Shown here in pieces: positions 7,547 to 16,463 of a DNA stretch of 64,000 bases. A program made the position numbers and the translations under genes. The stretch covers positions 6,328 to 70,327 of the forward strand of contig DIOL01000035.1 in the NCBI GenBank assembly GCA_002423895.1, read 5' to 3'. This stretch comes from Bacteroidales bacterium UBA5515 (GTDB lineage: Bacteria > Bacteroidota > Bacteroidia > Bacteroidales > P3). The notes beneath the pieces were generated by a model. The model was not told the DNA's origin and made no database searches. It saw nothing but the letters and a program-made list of their open reading frames with translations. Numbering within the stretch: position 1 is the stretch's first letter; every line of letters begins with the position of its first letter.

Positions 7547-9658
7547 TTACGAAATCTGAGAGAAATCAATTTGGGGTTTGGTTCTTTGGAAGTATTCTTT
7601 TAGTTTTTGATTTTGTGGAGTAATAAGCATTGGGTCTTGTTGCGCTATTTCAATTGCTGTGTTTCTTGCAGCTTTTAAAATAGGCTCATCTTTAACAATA
7701 TTAGCTATCTTTAAATCTAATAAACCACTTTGCTTTGTTCCAGCAATATCGCCTGGACCTCGAAGGCGAAGGTCAATTTCTGAAATTTCAAATCCATCAT
7801 TTGTTTCAACCATTGCTCCAAGTCTTTCCTTTGCTTCGGAAGATAGTTTGTAGCTACTCATTAAAATGCAATAAGACTTTTCTGCTCCTCTACCAACTCT
7901 GCCACGCAATTGATGCAATTGAGAAAGTCCGAAGCGTTCTGCATTTTCAATTATCATTACAGAAGCATTGGGAACATCAACTCCAACTTCAATTACTGTT
8001 GTTGAAACCATAATATGAGTTATGCCTTTTTTAAATCTATCCATCTCATATTCCTTATCCTGAGCTTTCATTTTGCCATGAACAATGCTTATTTGAAATT
8101 CTGGTAATGGAAATTCTCTAACTATGCTTTCGTAGCCATCCATCAGATCTTTAAGATCTAATTTTTCGGACTCTTTGATTAATGGGTAAACAACATAAAT
8201 TTGTCTTCCTGCTTCAATCTCTTTTCGCATAAATGCAAAAATTCTAAGACGGTCTTTGTCGTAGAAATGAGCTGTTTGAACTGGCTTTCTTCCTGGAGGT
8301 AACTCATCAATCACTGAAACATCCAAGTCTCCATACACTGTCATTGCAAGAGTTCGAGGAATAGGAGTAGCTGTCATTACCAAAATATGTGGAGCTGTAT
8401 GATTTTTTGTCCACATCTTGGCTCTTTGTTCAACTCCAAAACGATGTTGCTCATCAATAACACATAACCCTAAATTGGAAAACTTAACCTTGTCTTCAAT
8501 TAAAGCATGTGTGCCAATAATTATATCAATTTTTCCTTCTTCCAATTCAGGGAGAATAACATTTCTTTCTTTTTGTGTTGTGCTTCCAGTTAAAAGAGCA
8601 ACTTCAAGAGGCATATCTCCCAAAAATTTCTTTATTGAAACATAATGCTGCTGAGCCAATATTTCGGTTGGTGCCATAATGGTTGCCTGAAAACCATTAT
8701 CTATTGCAATTAGCATGCTTAAAAGAGCAACCAGTGTTTTTCCACTTCCTACATCTCCTTGCAAAAGGCGATTCATTTGATGTCCTGTTCTTAAATCATT
8801 GCGTATTTCCTTAATAACTCTTTTTTGAGCATTTGTTAATGGGAAAGGTAAATAGTTATTGAAGAAATCATTAAAAGCATTGCCAACCGTTGAAAAAACA
8901 AATCCTTGTGACTTTTCAACTCTATTGGTTTTGAGAAGTTGATGTTCAAGTTGCATAAAGAATAGCTCTTCAAATTTCAGTCTTGCTTTTGCTTTTGAAA
9001 GTAATTCAGTTGATGAAGGGAAGTGTATTTGAATTAAAGCTTCTTCAAGTGAGATTAAATGATACTTATCAATAATATACTTTGGTAAACTTTCTGGGAT
9101 ATATCCTTTAACTTGTCCAATTAAAGTTCGCATCAGGTTGGAAATAGCCTTAGAGTTTAAGAAGGCATTTTTCATTTTTTCGGAAGTATTGTAGAGAGGG
9201 GAGAACTTTTGAGTCAGGTTTTCTTGTGAGGCAAGGTATGTTTCCAACGGTTCAATGTCGGGGTGAGCAAAATTATAGTTTCCTTTAAAAAGTGAAGGCT
9301 TTCCGAAAATCACATATTCTTTTCCTTGCTTAATGCTTTCTTTAATCCATTTTATTCCTTTAAAGAATACCAATTCAACCTTTCCAGTTTGGTCAGCAAA
9401 ATTAATAGAAAGTCTTGCTTTTGCACCAATTCCAATAATTTCCATTCCAATGACTTTTCCTCTAATTTGAATGAAAACTTCTTCTGATTGAATATCCTTT
9501 ATTTGAACAAAATTACTTTTATCAACATAGCGATAAGGATAATAGGATATGAGGTCACGGTAAGTTGTTATGCCAAGTTCTTTGTTAAGAACTTTTGCTT
9601 TCTTCTCACCAACTCCTTTTAGAAATTCAATCTTAGTATCTAAGAGATTAACCTGCAT
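7547..9658 (-). CDS. recG: ATP-dependent DNA helicase RecG
   Basis: Full-length at 703 residues. It has an N-terminal wedge/OB region (about 1-240), then a superfamily 2 helicase core with Walker A GDVGSGKT (301-308), the DEQHR box (402-406), TATPIPRT (429-436), and the C-terminal helicase half containing QLHQLRGRVGRG. RecG remodels stalled replication forks and branched recombination intermediates. It is convergent with the SIR2 gene; the 64-base gap between their ends has no obvious terminator hairpin. Confidence 0.96.
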   Translation of the reverse strand: MQVNLLDTKIEFLKGVGEKKAKVLNKELGITTYRDLISYYPYRYVDKSNFVQIKDIQSEEVFIQIRGKVIGMEIIGIGAKARLSINFADQTGKVELVFFKGIKWIKESIKQGKEYVIFGKPSLFKGNYNFAHPDIEPLETYLASQENLTQKFSPLYNTSEKMKNAFLNSKAISNLMRTLIGQVKGYIPESLPKYIIDKYHLISLEEALIQIHFPSSTELLSKAKARLKFEELFFMQLEHQLLKTNRVEKSQGFVFSTVGNAFNDFFNNYLPFPLTNAQKRVIKEIRNDLRTGHQMNRLLQGDVGSGKTLVALLSMLIAIDNGFQATIMAPTEILAQQHYVSIKKFLGDMPLEVALLTGSTTQKERNVILPELEEGKIDIIIGTHALIEDKVKFSNLGLCVIDEQHRFGVEQRAKMWTKNHTAPHILVMTATPIPRTLAMTVYGDLDVSVIDELPPGRKPVQTAHFYDKDRLRIFAFMRKEIEAGRQIYVVYPLIKESEKLDLKDLMDGYESIVREFPLPEFQISIVHGKMKAQDKEYEMDRFKKGITHIMVSTTVIEVGVDVPNASVMIIENAERFGLSQLHQLRGRVGRGAEKSYCILMSSYKLSSEAKERLGAMVETNDGFEISEIDLRLRGPGDIAGTKQSGLLDLKIANIVKDEPILKAARNTAIEIAQQDPMLITPQNQKLKEYFQRTKPQIDFSQIS

Positions 9659-9675
9659 TTACATTTTATTTTCTG

Positions 9676-9683
9676 CAAAGATA
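9676..9683 (-). promoter_or_regulatory. -7 box of recG
   Basis: TATCTTTG on the minus strand, 18 bases before the recG ATG. Confidence 0.45.
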
Positions 9684-9736
9684 ATGAATTTTACTTTACT
9701 TTTCACTTCGTGGCTCTCGACCTTCGGTCTTCGGGT

Positions 9737-9768
9737 GTCTTGATACAAAAGTAACAAAAAATCAAGAC
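9737..9768. repeat. Small inverted repeat in the recG upstream gap
   Basis: GTCTTGAT (9737-9744) and ATCAAGAC (9761-9768) are perfect inverted repeats around 16 bases containing ACAAAAGTAACAAAAA. From memory, this word recurs between genes in many Bacteroidota; I could not check. The rest of 9659-9939 has CTTCGGT/CCTTTGGCT-like words but no gene that I can support. Confidence 0.45.
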
Positions 9769-9939
9769 TGTTCACAAATAAACTAAAAATTGAAGCCTTG
9801 AACTAAAAATTTATAAACTCGCCTTTGGCTCAAACATATAAACTTTCTTTACGTTCAAAACTTCAATTTTCTTTACGCATATTTGTAAAATGTCGGTTGG
9901 TTTGTATTTTGGAGTTTATTTGTTGGTTTATGATTATGG

Positions 9940-11142
9940 CTATTCATAACTATTCTTAACATTATCTAAGAATAATGGAGAGAATAATTCTAATTTTCTC
10001 ATTTCATTCAGAGGCATATAAACATCTTTTTCTAATTCTAATTGTAAATCATCTTGTTTGTAAGCTATATTCTTTACTCTGAAAATATAAACTTCTTCAA
10101 TTGTATTAATTTTCAACTCCCCAGGTAATCTGGAATACTTTTTAAGCATAGAATATGGTTCATAATAATTTACTTTATATTTTACCTTTGATAGACGATT
10201 TGCTAATACATATATACTATCTTTTTTTTGATAATTATAAATTTGATATAGCCCTAAGTAATTATATTTGACTCCTCTTTTTCCCATGTAATCCATAATT
10301 GTAGTATCCTGAAAAATTTCAACTTGTTTAATTGCAAAAGTTCTTGCATCAATATGATAATTACAAATTATAGGGAAATTGTCCTTTCTAAAACTTTTAT
10401 TTGATAATTCATTTTTATTACTTCTTGTAGTTATTATATAATCTTGTTCATCGCCTTTATCATCGTATATTGTTTGCATTTTTATATTCAGTCCATCAAA
10501 TATAGACATGTCATTTTTTCCCAAATCTTTCTTATTATTTTTATAATTACTTATAACAAAATCTGGGTCAATTTTGTTGTATTTAAATTTAATAGTAGAA
10601 TCAGAATAATAAGCATGGCAATATTTAGGCTTCATTACTGTATGTCTTGACAATGCTCCTCTACATAAGTATATCCCATCATTATAACTTAAAAAACTTA
10701 ATGTATTAGTATCAATTTTCTTGTTAAGTATTTCTATTTCGGCGTAATATTTATCTTTAATGTAGTTATTAGGCACTGCTTTAAAAGCTTTAAAAAGTAT
10801 TGTTTTAGGTGAAAACCCCTCAATTGTAACTTCTTTTAATTCTTTTATTTTAGGTGAAAGTTTTATAGTCTTATTCCTTATAATATTATCAATGCCAATT
10901 ATTGCCTTATTATAAGAAGTATGACTAAACTCTAAAGTTTTATATTTTTCGGGAACATTTATACTAAAACATCCATTTTCATCCGCCATTGTTCCTGAAC
11001 TTGAATTTTTAATATTAATTGATGCAAATGGAATTGGTATATTATTTGTTTTGTCAACTATCTTTCCTTCAATTCTCACTGACTGAGCAAGACTGTTTAT
11101 ACACATTAATAGAAGGAAAATTAATATAATATTTTTCTTCAT
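9940..11142 (-). CDS. Secreted protein with carboxypeptidase-regulatory-like domain
   Basis: 400 residues. A signal peptide (IILIFLLLMCINSLAQ) is followed by a CarboxypepD_reg-like beta sandwich at about 20-95 (VRIEGKIVDKTNNIPIPFASI, then SSGTMADENGCFSI), the domain typical of Bacteroidota outer-membrane and surface proteins. The remaining 300 residues are of a kind often seen after this domain but have no motif I recognise. A TACTTTTG box lies upstream at 11180-11187. Function unknown; probably cell-envelope. Confidence 0.7.
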   Translation of the reverse strand: MKKNIILIFLLLMCINSLAQSVRIEGKIVDKTNNIPIPFASINIKNSSSGTMADENGCFSINVPEKYKTLEFSHTSYNKAIIGIDNIIRNKTIKLSPKIKELKEVTIEGFSPKTILFKAFKAVPNNYIKDKYYAEIEILNKKIDTNTLSFLSYNDGIYLCRGALSRHTVMKPKYCHAYYSDSTIKFKYNKIDPDFVISNYKNNKKDLGKNDMSIFDGLNIKMQTIYDDKGDEQDYIITTRSNKNELSNKSFRKDNFPIICNYHIDARTFAIKQVEIFQDTTIMDYMGKRGVKYNYLGLYQIYNYQKKDSIYVLANRLSKVKYKVNYYEPYSMLKKYSRLPGELKINTIEEVYIFRVKNIAYKQDDLQLELEKDVYMPLNEMRKLELFSPLFLDNVKNSYE

Positions 11143-11274
11143 GATTTTTATTTTTGTTAATTATAAAAAGTTTTATTGACAAAAGTACATGTTTTATTTT
11201 ATATAATCATAGAAAAATACTTTAAAATTAGTATTGATAATGAAAGAAGTTTTTCTTGATAAAAATAACGGTAT

Positions 11275-11307
11275 AAAAAAAGCGAGGAGATTTCTCATCT
11301 ACTCGCT
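11275..11307 (-). terminator. Terminator of the lysine-fermentation operon
   Basis: On the minus strand, AGCGAG and CTCGCT form a stem, extended inward by AGAT/ATCT, and are followed directly by a run of seven T. It lies 25 bases after the kce stop codon. Confidence 0.85.
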
Positions 11308-11331
11308 CAATTATATTATTATGAAAAAATA

Positions 11332-12156
11332 TTATAATGGTTTTAAACCTAATATTTCTCTTGCTTCTTTTGGATTAGCAATTTCTCTTCCTAACTCTTT
11401 AGCCATGCGAACAACTTTTGCAACAAGTTCTCCATTGCTTTTTGCTAAAACTCCTTTTGATAGATAAACATTATCTTCAAATCCAACTCTAACATGTCCA
11501 CCATCAATGATAGCTAAAGCTGCAAGAGGGAATTCAAAACGACCTACTCCTGCAACAGTGTAAGTTGCATCAGCAGGAATTGAACCTCTAAGGAAAGTGA
11601 AATCTCTAATATCTCCACCAATACCACCATTTACTCCCATAACAAAGTCAAAGTGCATAGGTTTTACAATATGACCTTTTTTATGAAGTCTTAAAGCCAT
11701 TTCAATCATACTTTTATCAAATACTTCAAGTTCTGGCTTAATACCTCTTTCAATCATTCTGTCTCCAAAATATTTTATTGTGTTTTCAGTGTTAGTGAAT
11801 ACATCATCTCCACCAAAATTACAAGTACCACAATCAAGTGTTGCCATTTCTGGGCATAGTTCAGTTGGTTGAAGACGTTCATCATCTGTCATTCCAACGG
11901 CTCCACCAGTTGAAGGTTGAATAATTACATCAGGACATTCTTTATGAATAGCATCCATAATTACCTTGAAACGATTCTTGTCTTGAGTTGGAGTTCCATC
12001 ATCTTCTCTAACGTGAAGGTGAATTATTGAAGCTCCTGCATCATAAGCAGATTTTGCTTCTCTAACGCACTCTTCAACAGTGTAAGGAACAGCTGGATTG
12101 TGTTCCTTTAACACTTCAGCACCACAAATTGCTGCTGTTATAATTAACTTTTCCAT
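11332..12156 (-). CDS. kce: 3-keto-5-aminohexanoate cleavage enzyme
   Basis: 274 residues of the BKACE (DUF849) family. Kce condenses 3-keto-5-aminohexanoate with acetyl-CoA to give acetoacetate and 3-aminobutyryl-CoA, a central step of anaerobic lysine fermentation. Metal ligands H46 and H48 appear in IIHLHVRED, and the third ligand is probably E227 in VGFEDN; these correspond to the family's His-His-Glu site. QPSTGG and the MHFDFVMGVNGG stretch are also typical. It is the last gene of a three-gene operon after kal. Adjacency to kal supports lysine fermentation over other BKACE activities. Confidence 0.93.
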   Translation of the reverse strand: MEKLIITAAICGAEVLKEHNPAVPYTVEECVREAKSAYDAGASIIHLHVREDDGTPTQDKNRFKVIMDAIHKECPDVIIQPSTGGAVGMTDDERLQPTELCPEMATLDCGTCNFGGDDVFTNTENTIKYFGDRMIERGIKPELEVFDKSMIEMALRLHKKGHIVKPMHFDFVMGVNGGIGGDIRDFTFLRGSIPADATYTVAGVGRFEFPLAALAIIDGGHVRVGFEDNVYLSKGVLAKSNGELVAKVVRMAKELGREIANPKEAREILGLKPL

Positions 12157-12175
12157 AGTTTAATTTCTTGATTTA

Positions 12176-12568
12176 TTATTTGTTTTTTCTTTGACATTGT
12201 TTTGGTACAACGCAAGTTCCAGTTGCTCTACAAACAACGATAGGTTCTTCCAAAACATCAGCAGCTGAAGCAGAAATATCTGTTCTTGGAACAATAACTT
12301 TTCTTGCTTCAAATTTCATTTTTCTTGATGAATTTCCAACTGAAGTTATTTCTCCTTCTGCTTCAATGAAGTCTCCAGCATAAACAGGTGCTAAGAATTC
12401 AACATTATCGTAAGCACAAAATAGTCCTTCGTCTCCATCGTTTATTATTAATAGTTCTGTTGCAACATCTCCGAAAAGGTTTAACATCTTTGCTCCATCA
12501 ACAAGATTTCCACCATAATGAGCGTCGTGCATGCTCATTCTAACTCTAATTATAGATTTTGTAGCCAT
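12176..12568 (-). CDS. kal: 3-aminobutyryl-CoA ammonia-lyase
   Basis: 130 residues with a hotdog fold. It removes ammonia from L-3-aminobutyryl-CoA to give crotonyl-CoA, the step after Kce. The N-terminal MHDAHYGGNLVDGAKML and central NVEFLAPVYAGDFIEAEGEI are characteristic of Kal. Gene spacing to kce is 19 bases and to the CoA transferase gene 30 bases, so the three are surely one operon. Confidence 0.92.
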   Translation of the reverse strand: MATKSIIRVRMSMHDAHYGGNLVDGAKMLNLFGDVATELLIINDGDEGLFCAYDNVEFLAPVYAGDFIEAEGEITSVGNSSRKMKFEARKVIVPRTDISASAADVLEEPIVVCRATGTCVVPKQCQRKNK

Positions 12569-12598
12569 AGTTTTTTATATTTTAAAATATTTGCTTTA

Positions 12599-13234
12599 TT
12601 ATTTTACTAAGTAATCAATGAATAAATAAGGAGTATGAATTTCATGAGGTTCTAATTTTTCAACCTCTTCAGTAGCTTGCGCTATAACAACATCAGCAGC
12701 CATAGCAATTAATGGGTTGAAGTTTTTAGTAGTTCCTCTGAAAACCAAGTTACCATAAGAGTCAGCAATACTTGCTCCAACTAAAGCTATATCTGCTCTA
12801 AGTGGTTTTTCTAAAAGAAAATCTTTTCCATCAATATTTATAATTTGTTTTCCTTTTTCCACCATTGTTCCTAATCCAGTTGGTGTCAAAACTCCACCTA
12901 ATCCAGATCCACCACAACGAATTTGTTCAATAAGAGTTCCTTGAGGAACAAGTTCAATTTCCAATTCTCCACTTAACATCATATCTCCAGCAACTGGGTT
13001 TGTGCCAATATGTGAAGCAATAACTTTCTTTGCTAAACGATTTGCGACAAACAATCCGCTTCCACATTCAGGAAATGCAGTATCGTTGCAAATTATTGTA
13101 AGGTCTTTCTTCCCTGATTTTACAATGGCTTTAATGATTTCATCAGGAGCACCAACTCCCAAAAAACCACCTACCATTATTGTCATTCCGTCCTTTATAA
13201 GGTCAACTGCTTGATTGATATCAATCCTTTTCAT
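12599..13234 (-). CDS. atoD: 3-oxoacid/butyryl-CoA:acetoacetate CoA-transferase, alpha subunit only
   Basis: 211 residues of CoA transferase family I, subunit A: glycine-rich GGFLGVGAPDEII (22-34), NDTAFP, and GGSGLGGVLTPTGLGT. The catalytic glutamate of these enzymes is in the beta subunit, which normally follows the alpha gene. Here kal follows instead and no beta gene is in the window, so the partner must be encoded elsewhere. In lysine fermenters this enzyme moves CoA from butyryl-CoA onto acetoacetate. It is the first gene of the operon, with a strong promoter upstream at 13277-13308. Confidence 0.88.
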   Translation of the reverse strand: MKRIDINQAVDLIKDGMTIMVGGFLGVGAPDEIIKAIVKSGKKDLTIICNDTAFPECGSGLFVANRLAKKVIASHIGTNPVAGDMMLSGELEIELVPQGTLIEQIRCGGSGLGGVLTPTGLGTMVEKGKQIINIDGKDFLLEKPLRADIALVGASIADSYGNLVFRGTTKNFNPLIAMAADVVIAQATEEVEKLEPHEIHTPYLFIDYLVK

Positions 13235-13276
13235 ATATCTGAGTTTAGGTATTTAATATGTTAAATTATGAATTGG

Positions 13277-13308
13277 CAAAGTTAAGTATTATTTTTAGAA
13301 GAGCCAAA
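13277..13308 (-). promoter_or_regulatory. Promoter of the atoD-kal-kce operon
   Basis: On the minus strand, TTTG (13305-13308), a 20-base spacer and TAACTTTG (13277-13284) match the Bacteroidota consensus at every defined position. Confidence 0.75.
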
Positions 13309-13355
13309 TTTTGCAATAATTGCTTGCTTAAGTTAGTTTATTCCCATTTATTTTA

Positions 13356-13363
13356 TACCTTTG
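13356..13363 (+). promoter_or_regulatory. -7 box of the acyl-CoA synthetase gene
   Basis: TACCTTTG, 46 bases before the ATG. The -33 region has TTAG/TTTA rather than TTTG. It is back-to-back with the operon promoter at 13277-13308. Confidence 0.5.
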
Positions 13364-13409
13364 CAAGTTAAATCGATATATAATAATAAATTAAAAACGA
13401 TATTAAGAT

Positions 13410-15476
13410 ATGAGTACAAAGGTTACTAAAGAATTGGTTAATCCAAGAAGTATTGTGGTTGTTGGAGCATCAAATGACACAACAAAACCAGGTGGAGCTG
13501 TTTTGAGAAACATTATTGAAGGAGATTTTAAGGGTAGTTTATGTGTAGTAAATCCAAAAGAAGACGAAATTCAAGGAGTAAAATGTTATCATAAAATTAA
13601 TGAAGTTCCTCAAGTGGATATGGCAGTAATTGCTATTGCAGCAAAATTTACTGAAGAAACAGTTAGAGTGTTGGCTCAAGAAAAAGGAACAAAAGCATTT
13701 GTTATTATTTCAGCAGGATTTGGTGAAGAAAGTCAAGAAGGAAAAGAACTTGAAAAAAGAATTGTAAAAATAATTGAAGATAATAATGGTTCTTTAATTG
13801 GACCTAACTGTACAGGTATTTTCACTCCTTATCATCATGCAATTTTCTCTAAACCTTTTCCAAAATCTTCTTCAAAAGGAGTTGATTTTATAACTGGATC
13901 AGGAGCAACAGGATGTTTCATTATGGATATTGGAATGCAACAGGGATTACATTTTAATCATTGCTGGGGAGTTGGAAACTCTGCTCAATTGGGTATTGAA
14001 GATATTTTGGAATATCATGATGAGGTTTACAACCCAGAAACTTCTTCAAAAGTTATTTTAATGTATGCTGAAAATATTAAAAACCCAGCAAAACTTCTTA
14101 AACATGCAACATCTCTATATAATAAAGGTTGTAGAATTGCAGCAATTAAATCAGGAGGTTCAGAAGCAGGTTCAAGAGCTGCTTCATCTCACACTGGAGC
14201 ATTAGCTTCTCCAGATGTTGCAGTTGATGCTCTTTTCCGTAAGGCAGGAATTGTACGTTGCAATGGTAGAGAAGAATTAATTACTGTTGGAGCAATATTT
14301 ACTTATCCTGAATTTAAAGGAAAGAATATAGCAATTATAACTCACGCTGGAGGTCCAGCAGTTATGCTAACTGATGCTTTAAGTAGAGGAAAAATGGAAG
14401 TTCCACATATTGAAGGAGAAAAAGCAGATAAACTTTTATCAGAACTTTTCGCTGGTTCATCTGTTGGAAATCCAATTGACTTCTTGGCAACTGGAACACC
14501 AGAACAATTAGGAAAGATTATTGATGCTTGCAACAATGATTTTGATAATATTGATGCAATGTGCATAATCTTTGGAACTCCAGGTTTGGATAAAATCTTT
14601 GACGCTTACTCAGTAATTGATCAAAAGATGAAAACATCAAAGAAACCTATATTCCCAATTATGCCTTCAACTCTTGTTGCAAAAGAAGAAGTTAATGATT
14701 TTGTTTCAAAAGGGAATAACTATTTCCCTGAAGAAACTGTTTTTGGAACAGCTTTAGCAAAAATCAAATCAACTCCAAAACCAAGTGTAGATGCAAAAGA
14801 TATAATTGAGATAGATGTAAAGAAAATTAGAGAAGTTATTGATAGCGTAGAAGATGGTTATTTAGACACAAAACCAATGTATCAATTGCTTGATGCAGCA
14901 GGAATAAAACGTTCTCATGAAGTTTCATCACCTAATGTTGAAGATGCTATTGCTTTTGCAAGAGAATATGGATATCCTTTGGTAATGAAAGTTGTTGGAC
15001 CTGTTCATAAGAGTGATGTTGGAGGTGTTGTTTTGAATGTTAAGGATGAAGAAACAATTAGAAAAGAATTTGACAGATTAATGAAAATTAAAGACACTTA
15101 CGCAGTTCAAACTCTTGAAATGCTCTTTGGAACAGAAGTTTACATTGGAGCAATGCGTACTGAACTTTTCGGACATCAAGTTCTTTGTGGAATTGGAGGA
15201 ATATTTATTGAAGTATTGAAAGATGTTCAATCAAATCTTGCACCAATTGGAATAGGAGAAGCAAAACAAATGATTAAGAATTTGAGAAGCTATAAAATTA
15301 TTCAAGGAGTTCGTGGACAAGAACCAGTTAATGAAGAATTATATGCTGATCAAATAGCAAGAGTAAGTGCTCTTGTTCAAGCTGCTCCTGAAATTGCAGA
15401 AATGGACTTAAATCCACTTTTAGGTTCTGCAAATGCTGTTGTTGCTGTTGATGCTCGTATTAGAATTGAAAAATAA
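13410..15476 (+). CDS. ADP-forming acetyl/acyl-CoA synthetase, fused alpha-beta
   Basis: 688 residues. Order: CoA-binding Rossmann domain (about 8-140, IVVVGASNDTTKPGG), succinyl-CoA-ligase-like domains with the phospho-histidine H261 in SSHTGALASP, and a C-terminal ATP-grasp domain (about 470-688, YPLVMKVVGPVHKSDVGG). It converts an acyl-CoA, ADP and phosphate to acid, CoA and ATP. Its position divergent to the lysine operon suggests that it draws ATP from the acetyl-CoA or butyryl-CoA formed there; that link is inference. It heads a co-directional run reaching to the antiporter at 20759. Confidence 0.92.
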   Translation: MSTKVTKELVNPRSIVVVGASNDTTKPGGAVLRNIIEGDFKGSLCVVNPKEDEIQGVKCYHKINEVPQVDMAVIAIAAKFTEETVRVLAQEKGTKAFVIISAGFGEESQEGKELEKRIVKIIEDNNGSLIGPNCTGIFTPYHHAIFSKPFPKSSSKGVDFITGSGATGCFIMDIGMQQGLHFNHCWGVGNSAQLGIEDILEYHDEVYNPETSSKVILMYAENIKNPAKLLKHATSLYNKGCRIAAIKSGGSEAGSRAASSHTGALASPDVAVDALFRKAGIVRCNGREELITVGAIFTYPEFKGKNIAIITHAGGPAVMLTDALSRGKMEVPHIEGEKADKLLSELFAGSSVGNPIDFLATGTPEQLGKIIDACNNDFDNIDAMCIIFGTPGLDKIFDAYSVIDQKMKTSKKPIFPIMPSTLVAKEEVNDFVSKGNNYFPEETVFGTALAKIKSTPKPSVDAKDIIEIDVKKIREVIDSVEDGYLDTKPMYQLLDAAGIKRSHEVSSPNVEDAIAFAREYGYPLVMKVVGPVHKSDVGGVVLNVKDEETIRKEFDRLMKIKDTYAVQTLEMLFGTEVYIGAMRTELFGHQVLCGIGGIFIEVLKDVQSNLAPIGIGEAKQMIKNLRSYKIIQGVRGQEPVNEELYADQIARVSALVQAAPEIAEMDLNPLLGSANAVVAVDARIRIEK

Positions 15477-15490
15477 AAAACAAAAATAAT

Positions 15491-15742
15491 ATGAATAAGA
15501 AAGTTCTTTGGAACATAGTTTCATCAGTATTGATAATTGCAATGTTTCTTTTGCAATATTCTCCACAATTGGAAGAATTCAAATATTGGATTTGTTTTGC
15601 AATTGTTGTAGCATCTTGCGGAATGATAGTTTATAACACTTTTGCAATATCTTATAAGTATTCACAAGCAAATAAGCAAATTGAACGTTCAAGCAAAAGA
15701 ATTGCTGAATTGGAAGGTCAATTAACTAATAAACAAGAATAA
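15491..15742 (+). CDS. Small membrane protein, unknown
   Basis: 83 residues. Two hydrophobic segments (about 9-22 and 32-54) are followed by a charged, coiled-coil-like tail (QANKQIERSSKRIAELEGQL). No family recognised. It lies 14 bases after the acyl-CoA synthetase and 15 bases before the next membrane protein, so it is part of the same transcript. Confidence 0.7.
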   Translation: MNKKVLWNIVSSVLIIAMFLLQYSPQLEEFKYWICFAIVVASCGMIVYNTFAISYKYSQANKQIERSSKRIAELEGQLTNKQE

Positions 15743-15757
15743 TACTATAAAAAAATA

Positions 15758-16456
15758 ATGAAATTAAAAGACATATTAATCACCCTGATAGTTATCGGGG
15801 TGATTGCTTTATTTATTACAATTGAGCCACTAAGAGATTGGTTTATGCAATGGAGTGGTGCTAAGGATTGGAGATATTTCCTTTTAGCTTTCTTTAAGTT
15901 TGCAATTTTGGCAACATTAGGAGAAAGTATTGGATTGAGAATATCAAAAGGAGTTTATAATGAAAAAGGATTTGGACTTTTGCCAAGAGCTTTTGTTTGG
16001 GGAATATTAGGAGTTGTGATTACAATTGCTATGGGATTATTTGCAAGAGGAACCTTTGGACTATTTGATTATTTTGGATTAAATATCAATGGTGCAAATC
16101 TTTCAGAGCAAACCTTTGGAATGAGACTGCTTTATGCTTTTTGTGTTTCATTGTTTATGAATACATTCTTTGCTCCTGTTTTTATGACAGTACACAAAGT
16201 TACAGATACCCATATTTTATCAAATAAAGGTTCGTTTAAAGGATTCTTTACTCCAATACCTTTTGGAAGAATTATTGAAAACCTTAACTGGAAAGTTCAA
16301 TGGGGATTTGTATTTAAGAAAACTATTCCTTTTTTCTGGTATCCAGCACATACAATCACTTTTATGCTGCCAAAAGAATTCCAAGTATTATTTGCAGCCC
16401 TTTTAGGTGTGGCTCTTGGAGTAATACTTTCAATTGCTAACCTTAAAAAGAAATAA
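15758..16456 (+). CDS. Membrane protein, possibly Mpv17/PMP22-like
   Basis: 232 residues with about five or six membrane segments. The C-terminal part, with FFWYPAHTITFMLPKEFQVLFAALLGVALG, resembles the closing signature of the Mpv17/PMP22 family (W-P-x(5)-F-x-P-x(3)-R/Q), as does NTFFAPVFMTVHK. The family's role in bacteria is not known to me. It sits between a small membrane protein and a porin-like barrel in one run, 7 bases before the latter. Confidence 0.5.
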   Translation: MKLKDILITLIVIGVIALFITIEPLRDWFMQWSGAKDWRYFLLAFFKFAILATLGESIGLRISKGVYNEKGFGLLPRAFVWGILGVVITIAMGLFARGTFGLFDYFGLNINGANLSEQTFGMRLLYAFCVSLFMNTFFAPVFMTVHKVTDTHILSNKGSFKGFFTPIPFGRIIENLNWKVQWGFVFKKTIPFFWYPAHTITFMLPKEFQVLFAALLGVALGVILSIANLKKK

Positions 16457-16463
16457 AATTTAA

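Noticed and set aside
9700..9770. tRNA-like fold in the recG upstream gap
   Set aside because: The CTTCGGTCTTCGGG words look GC-rich and foldable, but no cloverleaf with acceptor and T-loop consensus can be drawn.
10444..10650. Plus-strand frame inside the carboxypeptidase-regulatory-like gene
   Set aside because: It is antisense to a well-supported gene with signal peptide and domain; a shadow frame.
11234..11467. 77-codon frame over the end of kce
   Set aside because: It covers the terminator hairpin and is antisense to conserved kce sequence.
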